Positions 17,760-27,203 of a stretch of 64,000 bases of DNA are shown piece after piece; within the stretch, counting starts at the first letter, position 1; every line of letters starts with the position of its first letter. The position numbers and the translations under genes are program-made. Source of the stretch: Mesorhizobium sp. AR07 (GTDB lineage Bacteria > Pseudomonadota > Alphaproteobacteria > Rhizobiales > Rhizobiaceae). Where the stretch lies: NCBI RefSeq assembly GCF_024746815.1, contig NZ_CP080528.1, forward strand, positions 682,001 to 746,000, in the 5' to 3' direction. The notes under the pieces are model-generated. The model saw only the letters and a program-made list of their open reading frames with translations, searched no databases and had not been told where the DNA came from.

Positions 17760-17840
17760 CCTTTAGAGCAAGGGTGAAGGGATCCCGACCGACAGTCTGA
17801 CTGGGCTATGGACACACTCGTTTTGACACGAGGAATCCAG

Positions 17841-18948
17841 ATGCCGACCGAGAGATTGTCGATGCGCCGCATACGCGAACTATTGCGACTGAAGTACGAG
17901 AGCGGGCTTAGCAGCCGGCTGATTGCCAAGTCGTTGGGGATCAGCAAAGGGGCCGTGGGAATTTACCTTCACCGGGCCAATGCAGCCAACCTAACCTGGC
18001 CGTTGCCCGAGGCGATGACCGACACGAGCCTGGAACGGTTGCTGTTTCCGGGGCAGGTCTGCGTCAAGACCGACCGCGGCCCCGAGCCTGACTGGGCTCA
18101 TGTCGATCGGGAACTGCGCCGCCCCGGAGTGACGCGTTCGCTGCTCTGGGTGGAATATCGCACGGACCGTCCCAACGGCTATGGCTATACCTGGTTCTGC
18201 ACGAGCTACGAGGCCTGGAAACAGCGCGTGTCGCCAACGATGCGCCAACGCCACGCCGCCGGTGAGAAGGTGTTTGTCGATTACGCCGGCGACACCATCG
18301 ATATCGTCGACCCGATAACGGGCGAAGCTCAGGCCATGAAGTTGTTCGTCGGCGCATTGGGAGCCTCCAGCTATGTTTACTGCGAGGCTCGGCCGAGCGA
18401 AGGGCTGGGCGACTGGATCGGCTGCCATGTCGGCATGTTCGCCGCCTTCGGCGGAGTGGCGACCATCACGGTCTGCGACAATCTCAAGGCGGCTGTGACC
18501 AACCCCGACCGCTATGATCCCGGCCTCAACCGTACGTACCAGGATATGGCCCGGCACTATGGCACCACAATCCTGCCAGCCCGGCCGTACAAGGCCCGCG
18601 ATAAGGCAAAAGTCGAAGTTTCGGTCCAAATTGCCCAGAGATGGGTGCTGGCGCGCCTTCGCAACCGCCGCTTCTTCAGCCTGGTTGAACTCAATCAGGC
18701 GATCGGTGAGCTGGTCGCCGATCTCAATGGGCGGATCATGCGGGCCTATGGCATGAGCCGGGCCGAACTGTTTGCCGCGGTGGACGCTCCGGCGCTGAGA
18801 CCTCTGCCGGCCGAGCCTTATGCCTTCGCCCTATGGAAACGCTGTCGGGTGGCGCCCGACTATCATGTCGAAGTCGACGGCAACTGGTATTCGGTTCCCT
18901 ATCGCCTGATCCGCGAGCTCGTCGATGTCCGCATCGCCGATCGCACTG
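17841..18948 (+). pseudogene. istA: IS_A istA, 3'-truncated copy
   Basis: It starts MPTERLSMRRIRELLRLKYE with a clear IstA helix-turn-helix (LIAKSLGISKGAVGIYLHR) and DDE core (KVFVDYAGDTIDIVD, VCDNLKAAVTNPDRYDPG, YKARDKAKVEVSVQIAQRW). The sequence matches the full copy at 51.3-52.8 kb up to VRIADRTV, then switches at 18949 to the C-terminal codons of IS_B istA. About 145 residues and istB are missing. Confidence 0.9.
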
Positions 18949-19240
18949 TGAGCAGGCGCTCCAACAGGTTGAAGAAGCCCCACAGCCGGTATCGCAGCTC
19001 ACCCAGGATCATCCACTGATCCGCGCCCCCGCCGAATATGGCGACCTCTTCAGCCGTGCTGTGCGACACGATGCCGGCAACAATGGCCGGCAGGCCGGGG
19101 CTGACGACGACCGCGTCTCTCTACCCCGCGCTCGTGGCGCCTGCGCAACCCCGACCAGCTTCGCCGCCACGAGCGCTCCCGCTACCCCTTCTCACCTCAA
19201 ACTGGAGACCCAACCCCATGATGACCATACCCGAAATTGA
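18949..19240 (+). pseudogene. IS_B istA, 3' end fragment
   Basis: The DNA corresponds to the last ~95 codons of the IS_B transposase seen complete at 53.6-55.4 kb (QALQQVEE, SQLTQDHPLIRAPAEYGD region), joined directly to truncated IS_A istA. Only the 3' end remains, overlapping the start of istB as in the full copy. Confidence 0.8.
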
Positions 19241-19985
19241 ACGCTGCCTGCGACAGCTGCGCCTGTCGGGCGTCCGCGACACGCTGCAGACGCGCGTGCT
19301 GCAGGCGCAGGGCGCAAACCAACCCTTCCTCGAGACCTTCTCCCTGATCCTGCAGGACGAACTGGATCGTCGCCAATCCCGCCTTATCGAGCGGCGATAT
19401 CAGCAATCCGGGCTCGATGAAAAACTGACGCTCGCCGAATTCGACTGGTCCTTCAATCCCAAATTGCCGCGCCAAACTTGCTTCCAGCTTCACACACTGG
19501 CGTTCATTGCCGCCGGCGAGAACGCGCTGCTGGTCGGCAAACCGGGCACCGGGAAATCTCACATCGCCAAGGCGATTGCCTATCAGGCGATCCTGTACAG
19601 CCACAAGGTCCAGTATCTCGAGACCGATGACTTCTTCCACCGCCACGCTCTGAACACCCCCACGCAACGCGAGGCCCGGATGCGAACAATCATCGACTGC
19701 GATCTCCTCGTGCTGGACGATCTGTTCCTCGCACGCGCCATCCCCGACGACGCCGGCGCATGGCTGCAGACCCTGATCCATCAGCGCTACAAATTGCGCC
19801 GCAGCGTCATCGTCACCTCCAATCGGGTCGTGCAGGACTGGGGGACATATCTGCGAGACAACACCATGAGCACGACGATACTCGATCGGCTGATGCATCA
19901 TTGCCATCTGCTTGAGTTCGATGGACGCAGCTATCGCCTCAAAGAAGCCGCTGAAGCCCTTGCTCGGGAAACAAAGTCAAACTAA
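19218..19985 (+). CDS. istB: IS_B istB transposition helper ATPase
   Basis: It starts MMTIPEIERCLRQLRLSG at 19218 and has 255 residues. The Walker A motif is GKPGTGKSH, Walker B is CDLLVLDDLFL, sensor motif VIVTSNRVVQDW, and the C-terminal arginine-rich end is normal. The protein appears the same as the copy at 52.9 kb. IstB is an AAA+ ATPase that works with IstA in target selection. Here its cognate istA is destroyed, so it could only act in trans with the intact IS_B at 53 kb. Confidence 0.93.
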   Translation: MMTIPEIERCLRQLRLSGVRDTLQTRVLQAQGANQPFLETFSLILQDELDRRQSRLIERRYQQSGLDEKLTLAEFDWSFNPKLPRQTCFQLHTLAFIAAGENALLVGKPGTGKSHIAKAIAYQAILYSHKVQYLETDDFFHRHALNTPTQREARMRTIIDCDLLVLDDLFLARAIPDDAGAWLQTLIHQRYKLRRSVIVTSNRVVQDWGTYLRDNTMSTTILDRLMHHCHLLEFDGRSYRLKEAAEALARETKSN

Positions 19986-20120
19986 CAAGTCCACTTCTGT
20001 CCTGTCTTGCGGGTGGGGGATTTTGACTGACCCTACCCGGGGGAATTTGAAGTGACCCGCGGGGGGCCTGATGGAAAAGAAAGGGGTGATCACACTAATC
20101 GACGGTCCTCAACGACCTAG

Positions 20121-21713
20121 CAGCCTGTCGGACTGATGTCTTCAATCGAAGGCAGAGTGGCTCTGGCTGGTCGAGACCTGTGAATGGCCAGGAGCCGGTC
20201 CGAGAGAGGCTTTGGTCGGCGATTTTTGACCGGTGGACGCTTTGGCGGTCTTCAGGCTTTGATGACGCCCCCATCAGGCTGGCATCAGGGCGAACATGCG
20301 CTTGATGTTCCAGGTCATGGTCACGAGGTTCCATTCGCCGCAAGCCTTTTTGTGGCCGCGCATCGAGAACTGCCGGAAGCCCAGAACGGATTTGATGATG
20401 CCGAACACCGGCTCCGGTGTCTGCTTGCGCAACGCATAGAGCCTTTTGCCTTCGGGTGTCTTCAGGCGGTGGGCCATGGCCTCGACAGGCGTCGGATTTT
20501 CCGGCGGCGGCGGTGGCTCGGCAAGCCGCTCGCTGAGCGGCGGGTAATGCGCCTGCCGGCCCGTGGCGATCAGCGGCTCGATGCCGGCGTTCGCGCAGGC
20601 ATCGACATTGGCAGCGCTGAAGTAGCCGCTGTCGGCCAACAGCGTATCGGGCCGTCCCACCTCGTCCGGCAAGGCCGTGATCTTGTAGACCATCGGCGCA
20701 AGCTGCTGTTTGTCGTTGGCCGCCTGCACCACCTCCGCCGCGACCACCAGCAGGCTGCCTTCAGCGACGACGGCCTGCGCATTGTAGCATTGCTCGAACC
20801 CGCCGCCGGCCACCGGCATGATGCGCGAATCCTCGTCAGTCAGATTGATCTGGTCGGTGGGCGAAGGGCCCGATGCAGGTGGGGACGGCGGCTTGCCGCC
20901 GGGCTTCTTGCCCGTGCGCTTTTCCTTTTCCTGCCGCGCCGCAAGTTTTGCCTCATACTCGGCCTGCTCACGGGCGTGGCGCTCTTTGGCCCGCGCCTCG
21001 ATCTTGGCGCGCGCCTCGGCAAGCTTGCCTAACCGCTCTTCCCGCAACGCAAGTTCTTCGGGGATCGAAAAGCCATCGGGAAGGTCGGCCTGATCGGCAG
21101 CTTCGGCCTTCGCCATCAGTTCGGCCACCTCGGCCTTCAGCTGTGCTTCGATCTTGCCCGCATGCTCATACGAAAGCGCGCTGTGCCGGCTGGCATTGGC
21201 GTGCAGCTTCGTCCCGTCAAGCCCAACCGTGCCCATCTTCAGAACGCCCATCTCGCGCGCCAGCAGCAGCACCTGCACAAACAGACCTTCGATCTCCTTG
21301 AGAAAACGCCGCCGGAACGCCGCTATCGTATCGTGGTCAGGATGATCGTTCGCCGCGATAAACCGGAAGGCCACCGAGTCATACGTCGCCCGTTCAAGCT
21401 TGCGGCTCGAAAAAACTCCCGTCGCATAGCCATAAACCACAACAGCAAGCAGAACCTTCGGGTGATACGACGCCGAACCCGACCCGCGATAGCTGCCGCT
21501 CATCGCCCGCAGGTCCAGCCCTTCGACAACCTCCACGACAAAACGCGCAAGGTGCCGCTCGGGAAGCCATTCATCCACCGAGGGCGGCAGAAGAAACCCG
21601 CTCGTACGATCGACCATTCGAAAGTTGCTCATCGCACAACCGGACATCTGGCTGGAGAATCAATCGCTTGATTCTAGTCGATATCCCTCCGGTGCGCTAA
21701 GTCCGACAGGCTG
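20121..21713 (-). mobile_element. IS1182-family element, copy 1
   Basis: The 1593-bp element has terminal repeats CAGCCTGTCGGACT and AGTCCGACAGGCTG and a CTAG target duplication at 20117-20120 and 21714-21717. It appears the same as copy 2 at 29637-31229, in opposite orientation. The long coding region between the ends is open. Confidence 0.93.
20274..21647 (-). CDS. IS1182-family transposase
   Basis: This 457-residue protein starts MSGCAMSNFRMVDR (an internal Met at MSNFRMV is also possible). Domains: DUF772 N-terminal region (RFIAANDHPDHDTIAAF), first Asp in VGLDGTKLHANAS, a charged Lys/Glu-rich insertion (about 185-250), GYNAQ-like motif FEQCYNAQAVV, second Asp in TLLADSGYFS, and C-terminal DDE_Tnp_1_6 block (FGIIKSVLGFRQF). 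It looks intact and equal to the copy at 29.7 kb. Confidence 0.95.
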   Translation of the reverse strand: MSGCAMSNFRMVDRTSGFLLPPSVDEWLPERHLARFVVEVVEGLDLRAMSGSYRGSGSASYHPKVLLAVVVYGYATGVFSSRKLERATYDSVAFRFIAANDHPDHDTIAAFRRRFLKEIEGLFVQVLLLAREMGVLKMGTVGLDGTKLHANASRHSALSYEHAGKIEAQLKAEVAELMAKAEAADQADLPDGFSIPEELALREERLGKLAEARAKIEARAKERHAREQAEYEAKLAARQEKEKRTGKKPGGKPPSPPASGPSPTDQINLTDEDSRIMPVAGGGFEQCYNAQAVVAEGSLLVVAAEVVQAANDKQQLAPMVYKITALPDEVGRPDTLLADSGYFSAANVDACANAGIEPLIATGRQAHYPPLSERLAEPPPPPENPTPVEAMAHRLKTPEGKRLYALRKQTPEPVFGIIKSVLGFRQFSMRGHKKACGEWNLVTMTWNIKRMFALMPA

Positions 21714-21717
21714 CTAG

Positions 21718-21995
21718 ACAACTTCGATCCATCCCCTCCCGCCCGATCCGGAGTGGCCACCCCGGATCGGGCATCTCTTACTGGACCAAACGGCTTGGAA
21801 AGTCATAAGACAAGACAACTTCATCAATCAATTACCAAGCGACAGATATCCAGCGCTTTGAAAAGCGCCCTGCCGGTTTGGGAGGCACACCGGCAGGGCG
21901 CGCCGCGCATAAGTCGCCACCGCGTGGCGACCCGACAGTGGCGGCAGGCTGTGGCTTTGCGTAGCGAATCCGTGGTAGCCCCTTAGTCGCTTGCG
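21718..21995. other. Downstream region of the aminotransferase gene
   Basis: Non-coding, containing the terminator below; no other feature was recognised. Confidence 0.5.
21865..21901 (-). terminator. Rho-independent terminator for the aminotransferase gene
   Basis: A 13-bp perfect stem (GCGCCCTGCCGGT at 21865-21877 with ACCGGCAGGGCGC at 21889-21901) has an 11-nt loop and is followed on the minus strand by TTTTC. It lies about 95 bases after the stop codon of the minus-strand aminotransferase gene. Confidence 0.8.
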
Positions 21996-23387
21996 TCAGT
22001 TTATACCTTCGCTGGAAACAAAATCGGCAACCTCGTCGAGAGTCTTTTTGGCCCTTGCCACGACTTCGATTGCTTGCTCTTCGGTAATGATGAGCGGAGG
22101 GCAAAAAATAAGCTGGTCGCCGACGACGCGAACAATCAGGTTGTTCTGGAGTCCACAAGCAAATGCCTTTCCGCCTGCCCTGCCGAACTGATTGAATCCT
22201 TTTCGCGAAGATTTGTCAGGTACCATCTCGACGGCTGCCATCAGGCTGACGCCGCGTACATCTCCAACGATGGGGTGATCCGAAAGCTTCTGGAGATACT
22301 CCATGAAGACCTTGCCGACCCGCGCCGAGTTGCCTACCAGATCCCGCTCCTCGATGATCTTAAGGTTCTCAAGTGCAACCGCAGTGGCTACGGGATGGCC
22401 GGTCGTTGTATAGCCGTGACCCCAGGTTCCGATCTTTGCCGTGTTATCAGCAAGTATATTGTAGAATTCCTCTGTGAACAGAATAGCTGCTAGAGGCATG
22501 TATGACGATGTAAGCTGCTTTGACGTCACCATAATGTCTGGTTTAAACCCAAAGTAAGTGGATCCAAACATCGTACCCAGGCGGCCGAAACCATTCACGA
22601 CCTCGTCAGCTACCAAGAAAATATCATGCTTGCGGCACAACGCTTCAACGCCTTGCCAATAACCCACCGGCGGAACCAGCACGCCGGCAGCAGCCATCAG
22701 CGGTTCGCCGATGAACGCCGCAATCGTTTCGGGGCCTTCCGAGATGATCGTATCTTCGATTTCTTTGAGAAGGCGTGCCGTGAACTCCGCTTCAGTCTCT
22801 CCGTCGTAACCGGACGTGCGAAGATGGGGGGTCGTCAGATGGATGACGGGAATAATCGGCAAATCGAAATCGCGATGATTATTCGGCAGCCCGGTGAGAC
22901 TTCCGGACACCATTGTGATGCCGTGGTAGCCCTTGGTGCGAGCAAGGAACTTCTTCTTCTCCGGCTTTCCGCGCGCGTTGTTGACGTACCAGACCATCTT
23001 CACGACGGTGTCGTTTGCTTCCGAGCCCGAATTCGTGAACGACACGCGGGTGATTTGTTCGGGCGAAATCTCTACGAGCTTTTCGGCCAGCCGGATGTTG
23101 GGTTCGTGGCTCATATGATTGAAGGTGTGATAGAAGGGCAGCTTTCGCATCTGCTTCGCCGCAGCCTCGACGAGGCGCGGCTCACTGAAGCCAACTGCAA
23201 CAGACCAAAGGCCTGCGAAGCTTTCAATGTACTGCTTGCCGCTAATGTCGTAAACGTAAATGCCTTCGCCGCGGTCCATGATTAGTGGGCCCTTGGTCTC
23301 ATGTAGGCGAGCGTTGGTAAAGGGATGCAGGCCTGTTGCTATGTCAGCTGCCGCTAAAGAATTTGAGAATTGGTTTCCAGTGCTCAT
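21996..23387 (-). CDS. Class III aminotransferase (omega-amino acid/diamine:pyruvate type)
   Basis: A PLP-dependent fold-type I transaminase of 463 residues. It starts MSTGNQFSNSLAAADI at 23387 with GGAG about 9 nt upstream; the longer frame to 23468 lacks such a site. PLP features: NSGSEANDTVVK (120-130), ADEVVNGFGRLG with Asp261, and Lys290 in VTSKQLTSSYMP as Schiff-base lysine. The profile (GLHPFTN, LWSVAVGF, TTTGHPVA) fits the putrescine/beta-alanine:pyruvate group, such as SpuC. It would deaminate a terminal amino group to an aldehyde, feeding the aldehyde dehydrogenase at 27.2 kb. It reminds me of y4uB of pNGR234a, from memory only. The gene is monocistronic with its own terminator. Confidence 0.9.
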   Translation of the reverse strand: MSTGNQFSNSLAAADIATGLHPFTNARLHETKGPLIMDRGEGIYVYDISGKQYIESFAGLWSVAVGFSEPRLVEAAAKQMRKLPFYHTFNHMSHEPNIRLAEKLVEISPEQITRVSFTNSGSEANDTVVKMVWYVNNARGKPEKKKFLARTKGYHGITMVSGSLTGLPNNHRDFDLPIIPVIHLTTPHLRTSGYDGETEAEFTARLLKEIEDTIISEGPETIAAFIGEPLMAAAGVLVPPVGYWQGVEALCRKHDIFLVADEVVNGFGRLGTMFGSTYFGFKPDIMVTSKQLTSSYMPLAAILFTEEFYNILADNTAKIGTWGHGYTTTGHPVATAVALENLKIIEERDLVGNSARVGKVFMEYLQKLSDHPIVGDVRGVSLMAAVEMVPDKSSRKGFNQFGRAGGKAFACGLQNNLIVRVVGDQLIFCPPLIITEEQAIEVVARAKKTLDEVADFVSSEGIN

Positions 23388-23599
23388 GTTCACTGCTCCG
23401 GCAATTAGGTTTGGATGCTTCCGGCGAAGCAGCGCTTTCGAATTGAAAGCCTTCGCACCGTAGGCCAAGCGTTGTGAGGAACGTCGACGATGCGTACCAT
23501 CTGTCAGCAGCGTCGAGTGGTCAAATGGGGATTCGAGATTTCAGCCATCTAAGATCGCGATTGGACTCTCCCTTGCGCCCCGTCGCCATCTAGACCTAG
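23388..23599. promoter_or_regulatory. Presumed promoter region of the aminotransferase gene
   Basis: About 210 bases between the aminotransferase start and the ISNCY end. No sigma-70 or sigma-54 element was recognised with confidence. Any upstream regulator gene has been displaced by the IS. Confidence 0.35.
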
Positions 23600-25277
23600 C
23601 TAGTTTCCGTCCACAAACGCACGTATTCCGTTTTGTTTACAATCACTTGTCGTTGACTGAAACGCCTTTACGCATCCTGGACAGGATCGAGGGGCTGGCT
23701 ATCGAGCAGAAAGGCGTTGTGGGCGCGATCACGCTCACGCCACGAGGCCGGCTCTGGCCGGTGCGATGCAATTCCAATACCAGCCGGCATCAGGTCGGCT
23801 TGAGGCGCGTGAAGACGACGAGATTGTAAGCCACGACCGAGGACCAGACGTAGCTCTTGAAGTGATCAAGACCGCGCCAGGTGCAGCGCGCCAATCCGTA
23901 AGCGCGCTTGAGGCATGAGATGTCGGCCTCGATGCCGGCACGGAAGTTGCGCAGCTTGCGATAGACCCAATTGCTTCTGACCATGTCCTTGATCCTGAGG
24001 CCGGCTTTCTTGTGGAATGCCATGTCGCGAACGCCCAAGGTCTTCGCTGTAGCCAGATTGCCGCGACTGGCAAAGCCGCCGTCGGCCGCCGCCTGCCGTG
24101 GCGCGTGACCATAGAAGGCGATGTGGCGTTCCAGCATAGGCAGAAACCGTTCGCTGTCGGCCGGATTGCCCGCTTCGATCACCAGATCGAGGATCATGCC
24201 GCTCCTGCCGGTGGTCAGGTTGAGCTTGTGGCCGTATTCGGTGTCGCGGCTGCCTTTGATAATGATATCGGCATGGGGGCTCGAACAGGCTGACCAGCTT
24301 GTCGCTGGCCGGCACGAACTCGCCGGCCAACACCCGCCGCTCACTCTGTGTGATGACGCGTTCGATCAGCGGCCGATAGCGACAGACCTGGGCCTGCCAG
24401 AGCTCGACGAGTGGGTTGACCGCCACGGCCAATTGCGCCGCCGCCTGCCGCAGATAGGCCAAGGTGGCGCGGGTGATCGCGATCAGTTCGTGGTAGAGCA
24501 GAACACGATTGGGTCGACCGCGCGTGAACTGGATCTTGCGGGCGCGCTTCTTGGCCGCGCGGCAGTGATCGTGCCATTCCAAGCCGGCGCCGCCGGCCAA
24601 GGTATCGGCCTGCTTTAACAGGCGCACCATGATTCGGACGGCGTCCCACAACAGGCTGCTGTCGCTCGGCTCGTGCATGAGTGCCGAGGTCACAGTGCTG
24701 TCCAGCCGCACGACACCGCCATCTTCCAGTTTTGCCTGTCGGGCATTCGAAAGCAGCACCCGATTGATCTGCTCCCAGGTCTCGGGCCGAATCGCGCTGA
24801 TCGTCTTTTGCAGCACCGACTTCTGCGGGCTCCAGGACCACGGCTGGCAGCCGCGCAAAGGCCCGGAACGATGCCGAGTCCTCCAGATGAAATGCCAGCT
24901 CCTGATAGGTCAATTGCCGGTATTGCTTGAGAAGCGCGCAACGTAAGACCGCTTCGGCAGGTAGGCCTTGCCGTCCGGTGGCCCTCACGCTGCACCGAAC
25001 CAAGTCTCGCGCCACCAAGCCAAGCAGATCGTGGTGCTCGTCCAGCCATTGCGACATCACCTTTAGTTCGTGGCCGATCTCGTGCGTGGCAAAAAGATCG
25101 AATATGCTGGCTTGGACGGTGCGTTCTTGGCGCATTGTCGGCTCCGGCGGTTGCAGATTGTGCTTTGGAATCAGTGGCATGAAACCAAAGTATATCTGAA
25201 ACCGCCGGGCCTTGCCTGCCAAAAGTCACAATTTAAGCAATAAAATCAACAGTTTGACGTTTGTGGACGGAAACTAG
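23600..25277 (-). mobile_element. Degenerate ISNCY-type element
   Basis: The ends match as an inverted repeat: CTAGTTTCCGTCCACAAACG at 23600-23619, and its complement ending at 25277 (GTTTGTGGACGGAAACTAG). The single transposase gene inside is frameshifted twice. It landed upstream of the aminotransferase gene. Confidence 0.85.
23790..25135 (-). pseudogene. ISNCY-family transposase, two frameshifts
   Basis: It starts MRQERTVQASIFDLFATHEI at 25135. The first part ends after HLEDSASFRAFARLP near 24850. The second frame continues SWSPQKSVLQKTISAIRPET to DKLVSLFEP near 24270 and includes RLDSTVTSALMHEPSD. The third frame holds DIIIKGSRDTEYGHKLNL, AADGGFASRGN and the C-terminus VVAYNLVVFTRLKPT at 23790. 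The three segments together make a full-length transposase of about 448 residues, so this is a formerly intact gene with two small indels. Confidence 0.9.
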
Positions 25278-25281
25278 ACTA

Positions 25282-26020
25282 GCTATGAGTCCGGCGCTCG
25301 GAGGAACGTTCGCAAATCGACGCGTACTCCGTCGAATTCTCACTCCGCAATGATAAGATCGGCATGGCGCTCCGCGCGGAGCGCCGATGATCGTGAAGGC
25401 GCCTCTCGAACGCCGCCGTCGGCCCTGGCGTTGACACGGTGGGCTGTGAACCAGAAACGACCCAATCCAAGCTCTGGGGCTGAGATATCGCCCCCGATCA
25501 AGTTCATCCGCTGGAGCCGGCTCGGGGTGTTCAACCGCATCCTGACCGAACTGGCGGCACACGGTGGCAGCACCGACAAGCTGATGATCGACGCCACCCA
25601 CCTCAAGGCGCACCGCACGGAAGCCAGCCTGCTCAAAAAGGGGCTCTATCCCGATGTATCGGACGCGCAAGAGGCGGTCTGACCACCAAGCTGCAGGTGG
25701 TCTGTGACGACAAGGGACGGCCGCTGCTGCTGCATCTGAGCGAAGGCCAGGCCAACGATCACAGAACTGCTGCCGCCTTGCTCGACGACTTGCCGCCAGC
25801 CCGCCATCTGTTGAGTTTCAGCAATCCCCGTTTCGATGTGGTTGATACCGAACGAAGCCAAGTTGTCGCCAAGCAGATGCGGCGGATCGAACCGTTCTTT
25901 CCGCGGTCGCACGGCATTGCACGGGTGGATGCGGTTGTAGATCGTCTTGTGGGGGCCGTAGCCAGTAGGCGCATCCCTCCAGCGCAGCCCGTTCGGATGA
26001 CAAACAGTATCCCGCCGGTC
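25282..26020. pseudogene. Scrambled IS5-family transposase pieces
   Basis: Four pieces of one IS5-type transposase occur out of order. Plus strand, about 25490-25640: RWSRLGVFNRILTEL and LMIDATHLKAHRTEASLLKK. Plus, about 25680-25815: TKLQVVCDDKGRPLLLHLSE. Plus, about 25850-25927: KQMRRIEPFFPRSHGIARVD, which is the N-terminus. Minus, about 25928-26020: GLRWRDAPTGYGPHKTIYNR, which normally follows the N-terminus. The order and the inverted piece indicate repeated rearrangement. Confidence 0.75.
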
Positions 26021-26028
26021 AACCAGTA

Positions 26029-26904
26029 TCAACGCCTTCCAGCCTTAAGCATAGTCGCCGCGCGGCGTAACACGGGTGCGTCGATCATCTTTCCGTCTAG
26101 AGCGACCGCTCCAGCTCCACTTTTGCGAGCAGCTTCAGCCGCCTCGACGACCCGTCTCGCATGCTTGAGTTGCTCTTCAGATGGCGCAAAGCCGCTATTC
26201 ACCACATCCACCTGGCTAGGATGGATGCACAGCGTACCTCGTAAACCTGCAGCATTCGACCGATGGACAAAGGAGCCATACTTGTGGATATCCCGAAACT
26301 CTGCGATGGATCCCAAGAGACCGAGAGGTCGAATGCCGCGAAGAGCAGCGGCAAGGACAAGCCGATACTTCACCGAGATGAGGGTTTCCGAGCCTGGATC
26401 GCAGCCCAGATCTGCTGCGAGGTCTTCATCACCGCACACGATCGCGACGACACGGGGAGAAGACGCAATCTCGTCCAGCCGGGCTACCGCGTCCGCAGTT
26501 TCGATGAGAGGCAATAGCTTGGTGTAGCCTGGGGACAGGCCCAAGGCGGATTCCCGCTCGTCGATAACCTCGCTCAGCAGCGCCAAATGTTCGGCGCTGG
26601 CCGCTTTTGCGACCACGATAGCTTTGACATGCTCGCAGACTGCGGCTTCGATATCGCGGACGGCCAACGACAGGGGCCGATTGATACGAACAAGAATATC
26701 TCGTGTACCGGTACGAAGGCCGGCGGCCCCTCCTTGAACCGCGGATCGTGCTTCGGCCTTCTGTCCAGCCAGAACAGCGTCTTCAAGATCGAGAATGATA
26801 GCGTCGGCGTGAGAAGCGAATGCTTTTTGCATGTAGCGTACGTTGTTTGCTGGAACGAAAAGAACTGAGCGCCAGCAAATGTCGTCCGTATTATTCATCG
26901 CCAT
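26029..26904 (-). CDS. HpcH/HpaI-family acyl-CoA lyase (CitE-like)
   Basis: A 291-residue TIM-barrel protein of the citrate lyase beta-like group. Motifs: RSVLFVPANN at the N-terminus, DAIILDLEDAV (metal/substrate site), ILVRINRP, KLLPLIETADAV (Glu ligand), CGDEDLAADLG (Asp ligand) and the C-terminal DGKMIDAPVLRRA typical of malyl-CoA/citramalyl-CoA lyases. It probably cleaves a 3-hydroxyacyl-CoA such as malyl-CoA or citramalyl-CoA to acetyl-CoA plus an oxoacid, in the cytosol. Two Met codons lie at the start (MAMNN); neither has a strong ribosome-binding site. The 3' end directly abuts IS5 debris. It is divergent from the aldehyde dehydrogenase operon. Confidence 0.85.
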   Translation of the reverse strand: MAMNNTDDICWRSVLFVPANNVRYMQKAFASHADAIILDLEDAVLAGQKAEARSAVQGGAAGLRTGTRDILVRINRPLSLAVRDIEAAVCEHVKAIVVAKAASAEHLALLSEVIDERESALGLSPGYTKLLPLIETADAVARLDEIASSPRVVAIVCGDEDLAADLGCDPGSETLISVKYRLVLAAALRGIRPLGLLGSIAEFRDIHKYGSFVHRSNAAGLRGTLCIHPSQVDVVNSGFAPSEEQLKHARRVVEAAEAARKSGAGAVALDGKMIDAPVLRRAATMLKAGRR

Positions 26905-27203
26905 GGATTTTCTTAGGCCCTCGTCGTGCGTTTAAGTTCTGCGCGATTGTCCATTTGCCTCCTATAATCGTCAAATTTCTTTTGCCGCTGCCAACCATCT
27001 TGTGTCCAGATGCAACGCATTTTCCCAAAGAGCGATCTAGAAGCGAGATGGTGAGGGACAACAAACGGTATTTGACCGGCCGTACTTAAGTTAGGAAATT
27101 TGATGAAGGGCGTGTGCCCTCTGCCTCGGTGGGATGGAGAGGATCCGTACACATCGTTTCCCAAGGCGAGCCCCCAGACTACTTAAATCAGGCGGAGTGA
27201 CGT
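26905..27203. promoter_or_regulatory. Divergent promoter region between lyase and aldehyde dehydrogenase genes
   Basis: A 299-bp spacer between divergent genes, clearly AT-richer than its neighbours around 26940-27010. It should hold promoters for both directions. A GGAG ribosome-binding site lies about 8 nt before the ATG at 27204. No specific operator was recognised. Confidence 0.5.

Noticed and set aside
26905..27203. NifA/sigma-54 promoter upstream of the aldehyde dehydrogenase
   Set aside because: No convincing TGG-N9-TGC pair or TGT-N10-ACA site was found.
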